From contig CBIHLM010000002.1 in the NCBI GenBank assembly GCA_966210515.1, positions 1 to 64,000 on the forward strand: DNA of 64,000 bases, written 5' to 3'. Source of the DNA: Paradesertivirga sp966210515 (GTDB lineage: Bacteria > Bacteroidota > Bacteroidia > Sphingobacteriales > Sphingobacteriaceae). A model generated the notes under the pieces. It worked only from the letters and a program-made list of their open reading frames with translations, was not told the origin of the DNA and searched no databases. The translations under genes were made by a program, and so were the position numbers. Within the stretch, counting starts at the first letter, position 1. Each line of letters opens with the position of its first letter. Below, one piece after another: positions 1-8,643 of this stretch.

Positions 1-92
1 TTATCCAGCGCTCTAAAGGCGCGTTTTATTTAAAAGCGTTCTAAATACTTCTGTTTGACAAAGGAATGACAACGGCGTGAACGCTTATTATT

Positions 93-100
93 TACCTTTG
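93..100 (+). promoter_or_regulatory. -7 promoter element of the heme operon
   Basis: TACCTTTG matches the Bacteroidota -7 consensus TAnnTTTG and lies about 30 bases before the hemA start, so the predicted leader is short. No TTG is found at the usual -33 spacing; the TTTG at 54-57 is too far upstream. The call rests on the -7 element alone. Confidence 0.4.
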
Positions 101-129
101 TTTCGGGTTTTTTAAGATACTTTCAAGCT

Positions 130-1356
130 TTGAAGCATTTAAAAGTTTTAGCATTCACTCATCAGCAGATAGATTTAAAGGAGTTGGGAAAACTGGTGAT
201 CTGTAATCAGACATTAGTAGGAAGATTGAATGACGTTCGAGAAAAATTCGACATCCCTGAGATATTCTATATCGGTACTTGTAACAGAGTTGAGTTTGTT
301 TTTTCCGCATCACAACAGTTAACATTTGATTTTATAAAAGAGTTCATTCAAACGCTTAACTTCTGCATTCCGATTGATAAGCTGGATGACTTCGTAAGCA
401 AAGTTAATACATATGAGGATGAACAAGCGTTTAACCATCTGCTTCGCGTTTCGTGTTCTTTAGAGAGTTTGGTTGTAGGCGAAAAGGAGATTCTGGCACA
501 GGTTCGAAAGTCGTACGAGACGTGTAGAAAGGCTGGTTTTACCGGAGATTTTATGCGTATTGTTATGGCGCACGTGGTTAAAACAGCTAAAGAAGTTTAT
601 ACAAAAACCAAGATCTCTCAAAATCCCATCTCTGTAGTCTCCCTTGCATATCGCAAACTTCGTGATCTAAACATGTGCTCCAATTCAAGAATCCTTATAA
701 TAGGAGCAGGAGAGACCAATAAAAATATTTGCAAGTACCTTCAAAAACATAAATATTCAAACTTCGCCATTTTTAATCGCACTTTAGAAAATGCGGAAGC
801 CTTAGCCACAGAGTTAAGAGGTGAAGCCTATAGCCTGGCAGAATTGCAGAATTACAAAAAGGGCTTTGATGTAATCATTACCTGTACAAGCGCTGTAAAC
901 CCTATCATTACAAAAGAAATCTACAATTCGCTTTTAATCGGAGAAACCGAGAAAAAAGTAATTGTCGATCTTGCTATCCCGAACGATACATGCCCGGAGG
1001 TATTGGCTTCTAATCCTGTTCATTTTATTGAGGTTCGGGGATTGCAAGAAGTTGCGAATCAAAATATGCAGGAGCGTTATCAGGAGCTTGTTCATGCTGA
1101 ACAGATTATCGAAGAAAGTATAAATGAGTTCAAACCCATACTGAAGCAGCGTCAGATAGAACTTGCTATGCGAGATGTTCCATTAAAAATAAAAGAAATC
1201 AGAAGCGTTGCTGTAAATTCTATTTTCGCTAATGATATAGGTCAATTGGATACGAATTCACGCGAAGTGCTTGAAAAGATTATGAACTATATGGAAAAGA
1301 AATATATTAGCGTTCCAATGGTTATGGCAAAAGAGATATTGGTAAACAATAGCTAA
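130..1356 (+). CDS. hemA: Glutamyl-tRNA reductase
   Basis: Reduces glutamyl-tRNA(Glu) to glutamate-1-semialdehyde with NADPH, the first committed step of C5-pathway tetrapyrrole synthesis in the cytosol. Visible are the catalytic-cysteine motif GTCNRVEF (Cys51), the SLESLVVGEKEILAQVR segment of the catalytic domain, the NADPH-binding RILIIGAGETNKNI stretch near residue 190, and a C-terminal helical dimerisation region. At 408 residues it is of usual length. The start is TTG: the conserved N-terminus begins here and no in-frame ATG lies near. It is the first gene of the heme operon, 32 bases before hemCD. HemL, which uses its product, is encoded three genes downstream. Confidence 0.95.
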   Translation: MKHLKVLAFTHQQIDLKELGKLVICNQTLVGRLNDVREKFDIPEIFYIGTCNRVEFVFSASQQLTFDFIKEFIQTLNFCIPIDKLDDFVSKVNTYEDEQAFNHLLRVSCSLESLVVGEKEILAQVRKSYETCRKAGFTGDFMRIVMAHVVKTAKEVYTKTKISQNPISVVSLAYRKLRDLNMCSNSRILIIGAGETNKNICKYLQKHKYSNFAIFNRTLENAEALATELRGEAYSLAELQNYKKGFDVIITCTSAVNPIITKEIYNSLLIGETEKKVIVDLAIPNDTCPEVLASNPVHFIEVRGLQEVANQNMQERYQELVHAEQIIEESINEFKPILKQRQIELAMRDVPLKIKEIRSVAVNSIFANDIGQLDTNSREVLEKIMNYMEKKYISVPMVMAKEILVNNS

Positions 1357-1388
1357 TCTTTTTCCTGTTATTCAATTTACTTTTTATT

Positions 1389-2969
1389 GTGAAAAATACA
1401 CTCATTATAGGTACAAGAGGCAGCGATCTCGCACTTTGGCAGGCTAATCATGTAAAAGATAGACTTTCTGAGTGTGGTATAAATGCCGAACTAAAAGTAA
1501 TCAAAACCCAGGGCGACAGTATTCTTAATCTTCGCTTAGATAAATTAGAGGGCAAGGGCTTTTTTACCAAAGAGCTAGAAGAAGAACTTTTAAACGGTTC
1601 TATCGACATTGCCGTACATTCTCATAAAGATCTTCCAACTCAAAATCCACCGGGTTTAATAATCGCCGCAGTTTCAGAACGTGAGGACCCGCATGAATTG
1701 CTTCTGATATTAAAAGATTGTGTAGATATCAAGCAAAAATTGTCTTTAAAGTTTGCAGGCATGGTGGGTACATCATCCAACCGTCGTAAAGCGCAATTAT
1801 TATCGCTTCGTCCTGATTTAGAAGTTGAAGATCTTCGCGGAAACGTACCTACGCGGATTCAAAAGCTGCGAGACGAAGACTATGACGCCATTATGATTGC
1901 GAAAGCCGGCGTTCAGCGTTTGGGAATTGATCTCAGCGAATTTTACGTTGAAGAGCTCGAACCGATGGAATTTATTCCTTCACCGGCCCAGGGTGTGCTC
2001 GCTATCCAAATCCGTGAAAATGATACTGAATTATTTGAGCGCTTGCAGGTGTTGCACAACGCTGTTGTAGCCGAGGAAATTGCAGTTGAACGGAAAGTGT
2101 TAAATCTTTTTAACGGAGGCTGTCATATGCCTTTAGGCTGCTATTGCAGAAAAGAAGGCGGTAAGTTTCAGGTTTGGACATCAAAAGCAGATGAAGGCGA
2201 TTCCTTTCCCGACAGACTTTTTATTGAAGCAGATGTTACCGAAGGGCTGGCCGAGAAAATTGTTTCTAAGTTTGCGAAGGACAGAAAACTTCCGAAGAAA
2301 GTTTTTATAACTCGCGGTATTTCTGAAATGAGTTATTTTCGCCGGGCTTTAGAAAATCATAATATTGAAATAGACGGACGATCATTAATTCGCACGTTTC
2401 CTATGATCAACAAGCTTGATCCATATATTTTGAAGCATCTGGACTGGATTTTTTTCAGCAGCAAGAACGCCATCGAATACTTTTTCAGCCTAAATCCTTT
2501 AATTTCAAAGAAAACCAAGTTTGGTGTTCTGGGACGCGCATCGGAAGATGTTCTCAGAAAGTTTGGCCGGGTTCCTGAGTTTAACGGAGAGGAAGAGGGA
2601 ATAGATACTGCCGATATTGCGAAAGAATTTGCTGAATTGGCTAATGGATGCAACGTATTGTTCCCGGGTGCTAAAGACTCTTTGCGTACCATACAAAAGG
2701 CTCTGTCTCCAGGAACTAAGATCATTGATCTTCCAGTCTACGAAACTATCATTGAAGATAATATCGAACCTATTTTTGCCGATGTGCTGATCTTTACAAG
2801 CCCATCCAATGTAGAAGCATATTTTGTCGACAATCTAATTGAACCTGGTCAAAAGGTGATTTGCATTGGTCGAGCTACAGGAAGAAAGTTTGACGAGATG
2901 GGTATGAAATATACCTTGCCGTATTCTCCGGACGAAATAGGTTTAGTTGAAGCGGTATTCGGTCTTTAA
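1389..2969 (+). CDS. hemC: Fused hydroxymethylbilane synthase / uroporphyrinogen-III synthase
   Basis: A bifunctional protein for two consecutive heme steps. Residues 1-300 are HemC, which polymerises four porphobilinogens: GTRGSDLALWQA at 8-19, the catalytic Asp81 in HSHKDLPT, and Cys245 in NGGCHMPLG, which anchors the dipyrromethane cofactor. Residues from about 304 (VFITRG) to 526 fit HemD, uroporphyrinogen-III synthase, with FTSPSNVEAYF near 465 and CIGRATG near 490. A single-domain HemC is about 310 residues, so 526 needs the fusion. No stop or frameshift lies between the halves. The start is GTG, placed exactly before the conserved N-terminus. The HemD half is less conserved and is called from its position and the few motifs. 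Confidence 0.93.
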   Translation: MKNTLIIGTRGSDLALWQANHVKDRLSECGINAELKVIKTQGDSILNLRLDKLEGKGFFTKELEEELLNGSIDIAVHSHKDLPTQNPPGLIIAAVSEREDPHELLLILKDCVDIKQKLSLKFAGMVGTSSNRRKAQLLSLRPDLEVEDLRGNVPTRIQKLRDEDYDAIMIAKAGVQRLGIDLSEFYVEELEPMEFIPSPAQGVLAIQIRENDTELFERLQVLHNAVVAEEIAVERKVLNLFNGGCHMPLGCYCRKEGGKFQVWTSKADEGDSFPDRLFIEADVTEGLAEKIVSKFAKDRKLPKKVFITRGISEMSYFRRALENHNIEIDGRSLIRTFPMINKLDPYILKHLDWIFFSSKNAIEYFFSLNPLISKKTKFGVLGRASEDVLRKFGRVPEFNGEEEGIDTADIAKEFAELANGCNVLFPGAKDSLRTIQKALSPGTKIIDLPVYETIIEDNIEPIFADVLIFTSPSNVEAYFVDNLIEPGQKVICIGRATGRKFDEMGMKYTLPYSPDEIGLVEAVFGL

Positions 2970-3003
2970 CCTGGCCAATGGAAATTATTCTCAAATAGAA
3001 TTT

Positions 3004-3978
3004 ATGAATATTCGTCCAAGAAGATTAAGAAAATCCCCTATAATTCGCGAAATGGTAGCCGAGACACGTCTGTCTAAGGAGATGTTTATCTATCCTTATT
3101 TTGTCGTTCCGGGTAAAAATATCGCCAATGCAATCGATGCAATGCCTGGTATCAATCATTTTTCTGCTGACACTTTGGTTAAAGATGTTGAACAAATATT
3201 GAAACTTGGATTAAATAAAATTTTGCTTTTTGGCGTAGGGGAGGAGAAGTCTGAAAATGCCAGTACTGCTTACAGCGATAGTTCAGTTGTTGCGAACGCT
3301 GTTCGTGAGGTTAAGAAAGCCTTTGGTGATGATTTGTTCGTTATTACGGATGTATGTACCTGTGCCTACACCACCCACGGTCATTGCGGAATAATGCACG
3401 ACGATTACGTGGCGAACGACGAAACTGTGCAAGTACTGGCAAAGATGGCTTTAAGCCACGCTCAAGCTGGTGCGGATATGATAGCACCTTCAGATATGAT
3501 GGATGGCCGTATTTCGGGTATTCGTTCCGGATTAGATGCAAATGGTTTCGTTAATACGGGTATAATGAGCTACAGTATTAAATTTGCATCGGCTTATTAC
3601 GGGCCATTTCGCGAAGCCGCAGATTCTGCCCCTAATAAAGGCGACAGAAAGGCTTACCAGATGGATTTTCGCAATCCCAAAGAAACATTAAGAGAAGCTT
3701 TTTTAGATGAGCAGGAGGGGGCAGATATTTTAATGGTTAAACCAGCCCTTGCTTATCTTGATGTTATAAAAAGCCTCCGGGAAAACACTAATCTTCCTGT
3801 AGCGTGTTACAATGTTTCTGGAGAATACTCGATGGTGAAAGCTGCTGCTAAAGCCGGATGGGTTGACGAACAGAAAGTAACCATGGAAAATATGTATGCT
3901 TTCACAAGGGCGGGAGCTAACATTATAATCACATATCATGCAAAGGAAATCCTTGAAAAAGGGTGGATGATTTTATAA
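3004..3978 (+). CDS. hemB: Delta-aminolevulinic acid dehydratase (porphobilinogen synthase)
   Basis: Condenses two 5-aminolevulinates into porphobilinogen. The catalytic lysines are seen in MSYSIKFASAYYG (Lys193) and DILMVKPAL (Lys246). The metal loop DVCTCAYTTHGHCG carries Cys118, Cys120 and Cys128, so this is the zinc-dependent type rather than the Asp-rich magnesium type. The ATG at 3004 gives 324 residues, the family norm. The frame stays open to a TTG at 2947, but those 19 extra codons overlap the hemCD end and do not look like HemB. It is the third gene of the heme operon. Confidence 0.95.
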   Translation: MNIRPRRLRKSPIIREMVAETRLSKEMFIYPYFVVPGKNIANAIDAMPGINHFSADTLVKDVEQILKLGLNKILLFGVGEEKSENASTAYSDSSVVANAVREVKKAFGDDLFVITDVCTCAYTTHGHCGIMHDDYVANDETVQVLAKMALSHAQAGADMIAPSDMMDGRISGIRSGLDANGFVNTGIMSYSIKFASAYYGPFREAADSAPNKGDRKAYQMDFRNPKETLREAFLDEQEGADILMVKPALAYLDVIKSLRENTNLPVACYNVSGEYSMVKAAAKAGWVDEQKVTMENMYAFTRAGANIIITYHAKEILEKGWMIL

Positions 3979-4040
3979 AGTAAAAGGTTGAAATTTTAAA
4001 TAAAAAAGCCCGCGTGGTTATTTTGCTTTTTTCATTTTGC

Positions 4041-4067
4041 CTTTTGAATTTTAATTTTTGAATTTTA
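4041..4067 (+). repeat. Two-unit AT-rich word repeat before hemL
   Basis: The word TTTTGAATTTTA occurs twice with a 14-base period, ending four bases before the hemL start codon. The same word family is seen before ftsL (43281), ftsW (49929), murG (51208) and murC (52393). Confidence 0.5.
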
Positions 4068-4071
4068 CCCC

Positions 4072-5439
4072 ATGCTTGACTCTCTCAAAAAAATTTTTTC
4101 CAGTGAAGAAGAACGACCGGTTTCTACAACCGGAAAGCCAGATATCTCCCGTGAAAAATCAGCTGAATTATACGAACGATCTAAAACCTATTTTCCCGGA
4201 GGAGTAAATTCTCCTGTTAGAGCATTTAAATCTGTATACGGTACCCCACTTTTTATTGACCGCGGTGATGGTTGTTTTGTGTGGGACGCCGATGGAAACC
4301 AGTTTATTGATTTTTGCTGCTCATGGGGACCGCTTATTTTAGGCCATAATAACCCTAAAATAAGAGAGAAAGTTACTGAAGTAATGCAAAGAGGGATGAG
4401 CTTTGGTGCTCCTACTGCTTTGGAAAATGAACTGGCAGAACTTATCCTCAAAAATAATAGCCTGATAGAAAAGATTCGTTTTGTGAGTTCTGGTACCGAG
4501 GCAGTTATGTCTGCCATTCGTTTGGCGAGAGGATACACAAAACGAGATAAAATATTAAAATTTGAAGGTTGCTATCATGGCCATGTTGATTCATTACTGG
4601 TGAAAGCAGGATCAGGATTGGTGACTTTCGGAGAAACTTCTTCTGCGGGAGTACCTAAGTCATTCGCAGATGAGACTATTGTGGTTCCCTTGAATGATAT
4701 AAACGCGATAGAAGAAGCTTTTAAACAATTTCCTGATCAGATTGCAGCAATAATTATTGAAGGCATTCCTGCTAACAATGGCTTGCTAATTCAGGACAAA
4801 GAATTCGTGCAGTTTTTACGTGATATCAGCACTAAGAATAAAAGTTTGTTGATTTTTGATGAAGTGATTACCGGCTTCCGCCTTGGTTTTGAAGGTGCAG
4901 CTAAACATTACGGTATTAAGCCGGATATTATTACCTATGGTAAAATAATAGGTGGGGGCCTGCCAGTGGGAATGTATGGAGCTTCGGCAGAAATCATGAG
5001 TAATATTTCTCCTGACGGAGCGGTCTATCAGGCAGGAACCTTGTCTGGAAATCCGGTTGCAATGGCTGCTGGAATCGGGCAAATGACGGAACTACTTAAA
5101 TCCGGGTTCTATAAAGACTTAAATAGCAAAACTCACGAATTTACAGAGTCTATCCAACGTTTTGCTACAGCGAAAAACTATAAATTTAAGGTGTTCTCTA
5201 TAGGATCAATATTTTGGTTTGCCTTTACGGATAAAAACATTCAAACTGCAGAGGATATTGATGCGTCAAGTATGGAAAAGTTCAAAATATTTCATCGCGA
5301 ATTGTTGAACCGCGGTATTTATTTAGGACCTTCGGGTTATGAGGTAGGCTTTGTATCATCAGCTCACAATAAAACGGAGCTTGAAAAAACTAAACGGGCA
5401 ATTTTTGATAGCTTAGATATAGTGTTCAGGAAAAACTAA
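4072..5439 (+). CDS. hemL: Glutamate-1-semialdehyde 2,1-aminomutase
   Basis: PLP enzyme that converts glutamate-1-semialdehyde, the HemA product, to 5-aminolevulinate, the HemB substrate. Fold-type I aminotransferase features are present: FPGGVNSPVRAF (41-52), SSGTEAVMSAIRLARG (139-154), the FDEVITGFR PLP-binding aspartate (262-270) and the Schiff-base Lys291 in YGKIIGGGLPVG. It has 455 residues, about 25 more than most homologues; the extra length is the N-terminus before the conserved start, so a slightly later start cannot be excluded. The 93-base gap after hemB is AT-rich and ends in a word-like repeat; I see no strong terminator there. Confidence 0.95.
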   Translation: MLDSLKKIFSSEEERPVSTTGKPDISREKSAELYERSKTYFPGGVNSPVRAFKSVYGTPLFIDRGDGCFVWDADGNQFIDFCCSWGPLILGHNNPKIREKVTEVMQRGMSFGAPTALENELAELILKNNSLIEKIRFVSSGTEAVMSAIRLARGYTKRDKILKFEGCYHGHVDSLLVKAGSGLVTFGETSSAGVPKSFADETIVVPLNDINAIEEAFKQFPDQIAAIIIEGIPANNGLLIQDKEFVQFLRDISTKNKSLLIFDEVITGFRLGFEGAAKHYGIKPDIITYGKIIGGGLPVGMYGASAEIMSNISPDGAVYQAGTLSGNPVAMAAGIGQMTELLKSGFYKDLNSKTHEFTESIQRFATAKNYKFKVFSIGSIFWFAFTDKNIQTAEDIDASSMEKFKIFHRELLNRGIYLGPSGYEVGFVSSAHNKTELEKTKRAIFDSLDIVFRKN

Positions 5440-5477
5440 TTATTTCAAGCCTGTCTGAACCTGTAAGCATTAATAAG

Positions 5478-6353
5478 ATGAAGAAACCGCTGGTTATATT
5501 TTATTTTCTATCCATCTATGTTCTGATCGAACTTGTATGGTGGGCCTCGTTGCTTATCGCGGAACGTCCGGAAAAGAAAACAATGATTTTAAGCGAGGGC
5601 GCTGTATTTCTTCTGATATTCATTTCGGGTGCGTATTATCTGCAAAAAACTATAAAAAAAGAGCGCAAGCTTCACGATCAGCAGAAGAACTTTTTACTCT
5701 CTGTTACACATGAATTAAAGTCGCCACTGGCATCTATCAAATTATATATCCAAACGATTCTTAAGCGAGAGTTAGATCGCGTGAAAATCGAGGCTTTTCT
5801 TAAAAATTCGTTGAAGGATATTGAACGACTAGATGATCTGGTTGAAAATATGCTGATCGCAACAAGAATCGAAAGCCGTTCCTACTCGTTTCCAAAGGAG
5901 CATTTCGATTTGTCAGAGTTGGTATCGAAAGTTGCAGAGCGATTGCAGATTCATACCTGTAGCACTCAAACAATTAAGTGCAATATAGAACCTGGGATTT
6001 ATCTGACAGGCGATAAGTTCGCCTTAACCCTTGCGGTGTCAAATCTCATAGAAAATGCAGTGAAATATTCGCCACCCTGCGAAGAAATCGTGGTGGAGTT
6101 GCAACGGGAAAGTAATTTTATTCGTTTTTCCGTCGCCGATAAAGGAATTGGTATTAGTGATGAAGAAAAACTGCGCATATTTGATAAGTTTTATCGTGTA
6201 GGCAGTGAGGATACAAGGAAAACAAAGGGGACAGGATTAGGCTTATACATTGTAAAGCAAGTGCTGGATAATCATCAGGCACATATAAAAGTTAAAAACA
6301 ACCGGTCAGCCGGAAGTATATTTGAAGTAACCTTTAATTCAAATGGCAGCTAA
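5478..6353 (+). CDS. Membrane sensor histidine kinase with minimal sensor region
   Basis: Two-component kinase that should phosphorylate the response regulator encoded next. Two membrane helices (about residues 5-27 and 38-54) are separated by only about 10 residues, so there is no real periplasmic sensor domain, and no HAMP or PAS domain is visible. The kinase core is complete: H-box SVTHELKSPLASIK with His78, N-box NLIENAVKYS (189-198), G1 DKGIG (221-225), F-box IFDKFYR (234-240) and G2 GTGLGL (251-256). It overlaps the regulator gene by 11 bases, indicating translational coupling. Its place inside the heme operon suggests a link to heme or redox status, but that is inference; the signal is unknown. 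Confidence 0.92.
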   Translation: MKKPLVIFYFLSIYVLIELVWWASLLIAERPEKKTMILSEGAVFLLIFISGAYYLQKTIKKERKLHDQQKNFLLSVTHELKSPLASIKLYIQTILKRELDRVKIEAFLKNSLKDIERLDDLVENMLIATRIESRSYSFPKEHFDLSELVSKVAERLQIHTCSTQTIKCNIEPGIYLTGDKFALTLAVSNLIENAVKYSPPCEEIVVELQRESNFIRFSVADKGIGISDEEKLRIFDKFYRVGSEDTRKTKGTGLGLYIVKQVLDNHQAHIKVKNNRSAGSIFEVTFNSNGS

Positions 6354-7047
6354 ACAACGTATTTTATTGGTTGAAGATGAAGATCATCTTCTCGAAGCAA
6401 TTAAATTAAATCTTGAACTTGAGGGCTATAAAGTAAGCACCGCAACCGACGGAAAAAAAGCTTTAAAGATCTTTAAAGAAGAACGCTTTAATCTTATTAT
6501 TCTGGATGTAATGTTACCCGAAATCGATGGTTTTCAGGTTGCAGAAACAATCAGGTTGGAAAACTCTGAGGTTCCGATTATGTTTCTTACAGCTAAGAAC
6601 ACGAGCGAAGACCGGGTGACTGGTTTAAAGAAGGGAGCCGACGATTATTTGGTTAAGCCTTTTAATCTTGAGGAATTGATCCTTCGTGTAAATAACCTGG
6701 TAAAACGGGGACTAAGCGGCGAGGAGAAGAAAGAGTTGAATACCTACAAAATCGGCGACAAAACTATTTATTTTAATTCTTTTGAGCTTCGGAATGATGA
6801 TGGATCTATTACTCCGCTAACAAAAAAAGAAACGATGTTGCTGAAATTGCTTATCGAACGCAGAAACGATGCGGTTTCTCGCGAGCAAATATTAGAAACA
6901 GTTTGGAATTACGATGTTTACCCGTCAACACGTACAATCGACAATTTCATACTTACTTTCCGTAAATACTTCGAGCCGGACCAAAAAAACCCGAAATACT
7001 TTCATTCAATTCGTGGTGTAGGCTATAAATTTACTGATAGCCAGTAG
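6343..7047 (+). CDS. OmpR/PhoB-family response regulator
   Basis: DNA-binding partner of the preceding kinase. The receiver domain (1-120) has the acidic pocket (EDED at 11-14), phospho-acceptor Asp55 in LIILDVMLPEIDGF, Thr83 in FLTAKN and Lys105 in KPF. The C-terminal winged helix (about 135-232) contains LTKKETMLLKLL, the recognition-helix segment STRTIDNFILTFRKYF and the closing hairpin SIRGVGYKF. At 234 residues it is of standard length. The start codon lies within the end of the kinase gene. Target promoters are not known; the heme operon that contains it is a possible one. Confidence 0.93.
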   Translation: MAAKQRILLVEDEDHLLEAIKLNLELEGYKVSTATDGKKALKIFKEERFNLIILDVMLPEIDGFQVAETIRLENSEVPIMFLTAKNTSEDRVTGLKKGADDYLVKPFNLEELILRVNNLVKRGLSGEEKKELNTYKIGDKTIYFNSFELRNDDGSITPLTKKETMLLKLLIERRNDAVSREQILETVWNYDVYPSTRTIDNFILTFRKYFEPDQKNPKYFHSIRGVGYKFTDSQ

Positions 7048-7052
7048 ATTTT

Positions 7053-7577
7053 ATGCTTACGGCGAGGGCTCGTTTTGCGGTTGTAGCAATTGCTTTGGTT
7101 TTGCTTGGATGGACAGTGTATCAGCAAACCTATGAGCTTTCGGCAATTATAGTTTTCGGGATCATTTTTGTTCTTTACGGATACTTTAAAGAAGGAACTG
7201 TGGTTCTCGCAGCGAAAGCATATCACCGGCAAGACCTGAAAAATACGGAAAAGTTACTAAGGGAAATAAAAAATCCCGACAGGTTAAAGAAAAGCAGGCG
7301 TGGATATTACGAATTCATGTTTGGGAACATTGAATTAAAACGTGAGAATTTTTCGGAAGCGGAACGGCATTTTCAAATTGCCAGCCGTTTTCCACTGAAG
7401 AATGAAAATGAGAAAGGATTGGTTTTAACTCAGTTGGCCAACCTAAATCTTCGCAAAAAGGAATTTATAAAAGCACAAGCTTATATCGATATAGCAAAGG
7501 AGCTGAAAATTAGCTCAAGAGTTAAGGGTATAATAGACAGAATCGAACAAGAAATACATAAAGGCAGTGAGCAATAG
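7053..7577 (+). CDS. Membrane-anchored TPR-like protein of unknown function
   Basis: A 174-residue protein with two hydrophobic helices at the N-terminus (about 7-24 and 29-46) followed by a soluble helical part. Residues about 70-165 show TPR-like spacing of paired helices (YYEFMFGNIELKRENFSEAE; LTQLANLNLRKKEFIKAQAY). The start is 5 bases after the response-regulator stop and its end overlaps hemE by 11 bases, so it belongs to the heme operon and is probably translationally coupled to hemE. No catalytic motif is seen. A scaffold for the membrane steps of heme synthesis is possible, but this is inferred from location only. Confidence 0.8.
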   Translation: MLTARARFAVVAIALVLLGWTVYQQTYELSAIIVFGIIFVLYGYFKEGTVVLAAKAYHRQDLKNTEKLLREIKNPDRLKKSRRGYYEFMFGNIELKRENFSEAERHFQIASRFPLKNENEKGLVLTQLANLNLRKKEFIKAQAYIDIAKELKISSRVKGIIDRIEQEIHKGSEQ

Positions 7578-8616
7578 TCAGAAAGAATCTTTATTTATAA
7601 GGGCAGCAAATTCCGAGTCAACCGAAAGACCACCGGTGTGGATGATGCGTCAGGCAGGACGTTTTATGAAGGAATACTGGGATATTAAAAATAAATATTC
7701 TTTCCTTGAAATGTGTAAAACTCCTGAGCTGGCAGCTGATGTAACTATGCTCCCTGTGGATCTTCTGGGTATCGACGCAGCTATATTGTTCTCTGATATT
7801 TTGGTGACAGGCGAGGCAATGGGAGGCGATTTAAGTTTCAATCAGGGTGTTGGTCCTAAATTCGCAAACCCGGTTAGAACTCAGGCAGATGTTGACAGAC
7901 TGCAGACCGGAGTAAATGACAAGCTTCAGTATGTGGCTGATGCGATAAAGGTTATTCAACAAAGGCTGGACAATAAAATTCCATTGATCGGATTTGCCGG
8001 AGCTCCTTTTACCGTGATGAGTTATTTAGTAGAAGGTGGGTCTTCAAAAGATTTTAAGCTTACTAAATTAATGCTTCATAATCAGCCGGAACTGGCACAT
8101 CAACTGCTTGCTAAGATCGCCGATGTGACGACTGAATATTTAAATCTTCAGATAGCAGCGGGTGTAAATGCGGTTCAGATATTTGACAGTTGGGCTCAGG
8201 CATTGGCATGGGATGATTACAAAGAGTTTTCTCACCAATATATTAATAGGATAATTTCGGGTTTAAACCGAAAAGATATCCCGGTGATTTCTTTTTGCAA
8301 GGGCAGCTCGGTTTTTGCTCCGCTTATGGCCGAAGCTAAGCCTGATGTTATTTCTATCGACTGGAATGTGGATTTGCTGGATATAAAGAAACGCTTACCC
8401 GAAGGTATCGCCGTTCAGGGTAATCTCGATCCCTTTGTTTTGTATGCCGATAAGAAAGTTATTAGAGAACGTATCCATCGTTTGTTTGATAGAATGAAAG
8501 GCGAAAGAGGTTTTATATTTAATCTGGGACATGGAATAATGCCAGATATCCCTTTTGATAACGTAAAATACGCCATTGAAGTCGTTAAGGAATACTCTTA
8601 CGAATATTCTGTGTAA
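7567..8616 (+). CDS. hemE: Uroporphyrinogen decarboxylase
   Basis: Removes the four acetate carboxyls of uroporphyrinogen III to give coproporphyrinogen III. The signature PVWMMRQAGRFMKEY is at residues 23-37, FSDILV near 77 holds the conserved catalytic aspartate, and GFAGAPFTVMSYLVEGG and the C-terminal NLGHGIMP match the family. It has 349 residues, the usual length. The start is GTG, within the end of the TPR gene (11-base overlap). The intermediate steps from coproporphyrinogen to protoporphyrinogen (hemF or hemN) are not encoded in this window. Confidence 0.96.
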   Translation: MSNSQKESLFIRAANSESTERPPVWMMRQAGRFMKEYWDIKNKYSFLEMCKTPELAADVTMLPVDLLGIDAAILFSDILVTGEAMGGDLSFNQGVGPKFANPVRTQADVDRLQTGVNDKLQYVADAIKVIQQRLDNKIPLIGFAGAPFTVMSYLVEGGSSKDFKLTKLMLHNQPELAHQLLAKIADVTTEYLNLQIAAGVNAVQIFDSWAQALAWDDYKEFSHQYINRIISGLNRKDIPVISFCKGSSVFAPLMAEAKPDVISIDWNVDLLDIKKRLPEGIAVQGNLDPFVLYADKKVIRERIHRLFDRMKGERGFIFNLGHGIMPDIPFDNVKYAIEVVKEYSYEYSV

Positions 8617-8643
8617 AAGCATGTCTTAATCACACCGATTTAT

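Noticed and set aside
2947..3003. N-terminal extension of hemB from TTG 2947
   Set aside because: Overlaps the end of hemCD and is not part of the HemB family; ATG 3004 gives the standard length.
3979..4040. Terminator after hemB
   Set aside because: AAAAAAGC/GCTTTTTT could pair, but the stem is almost all A-T with a 15-base loop; hemL more likely continues the operon.
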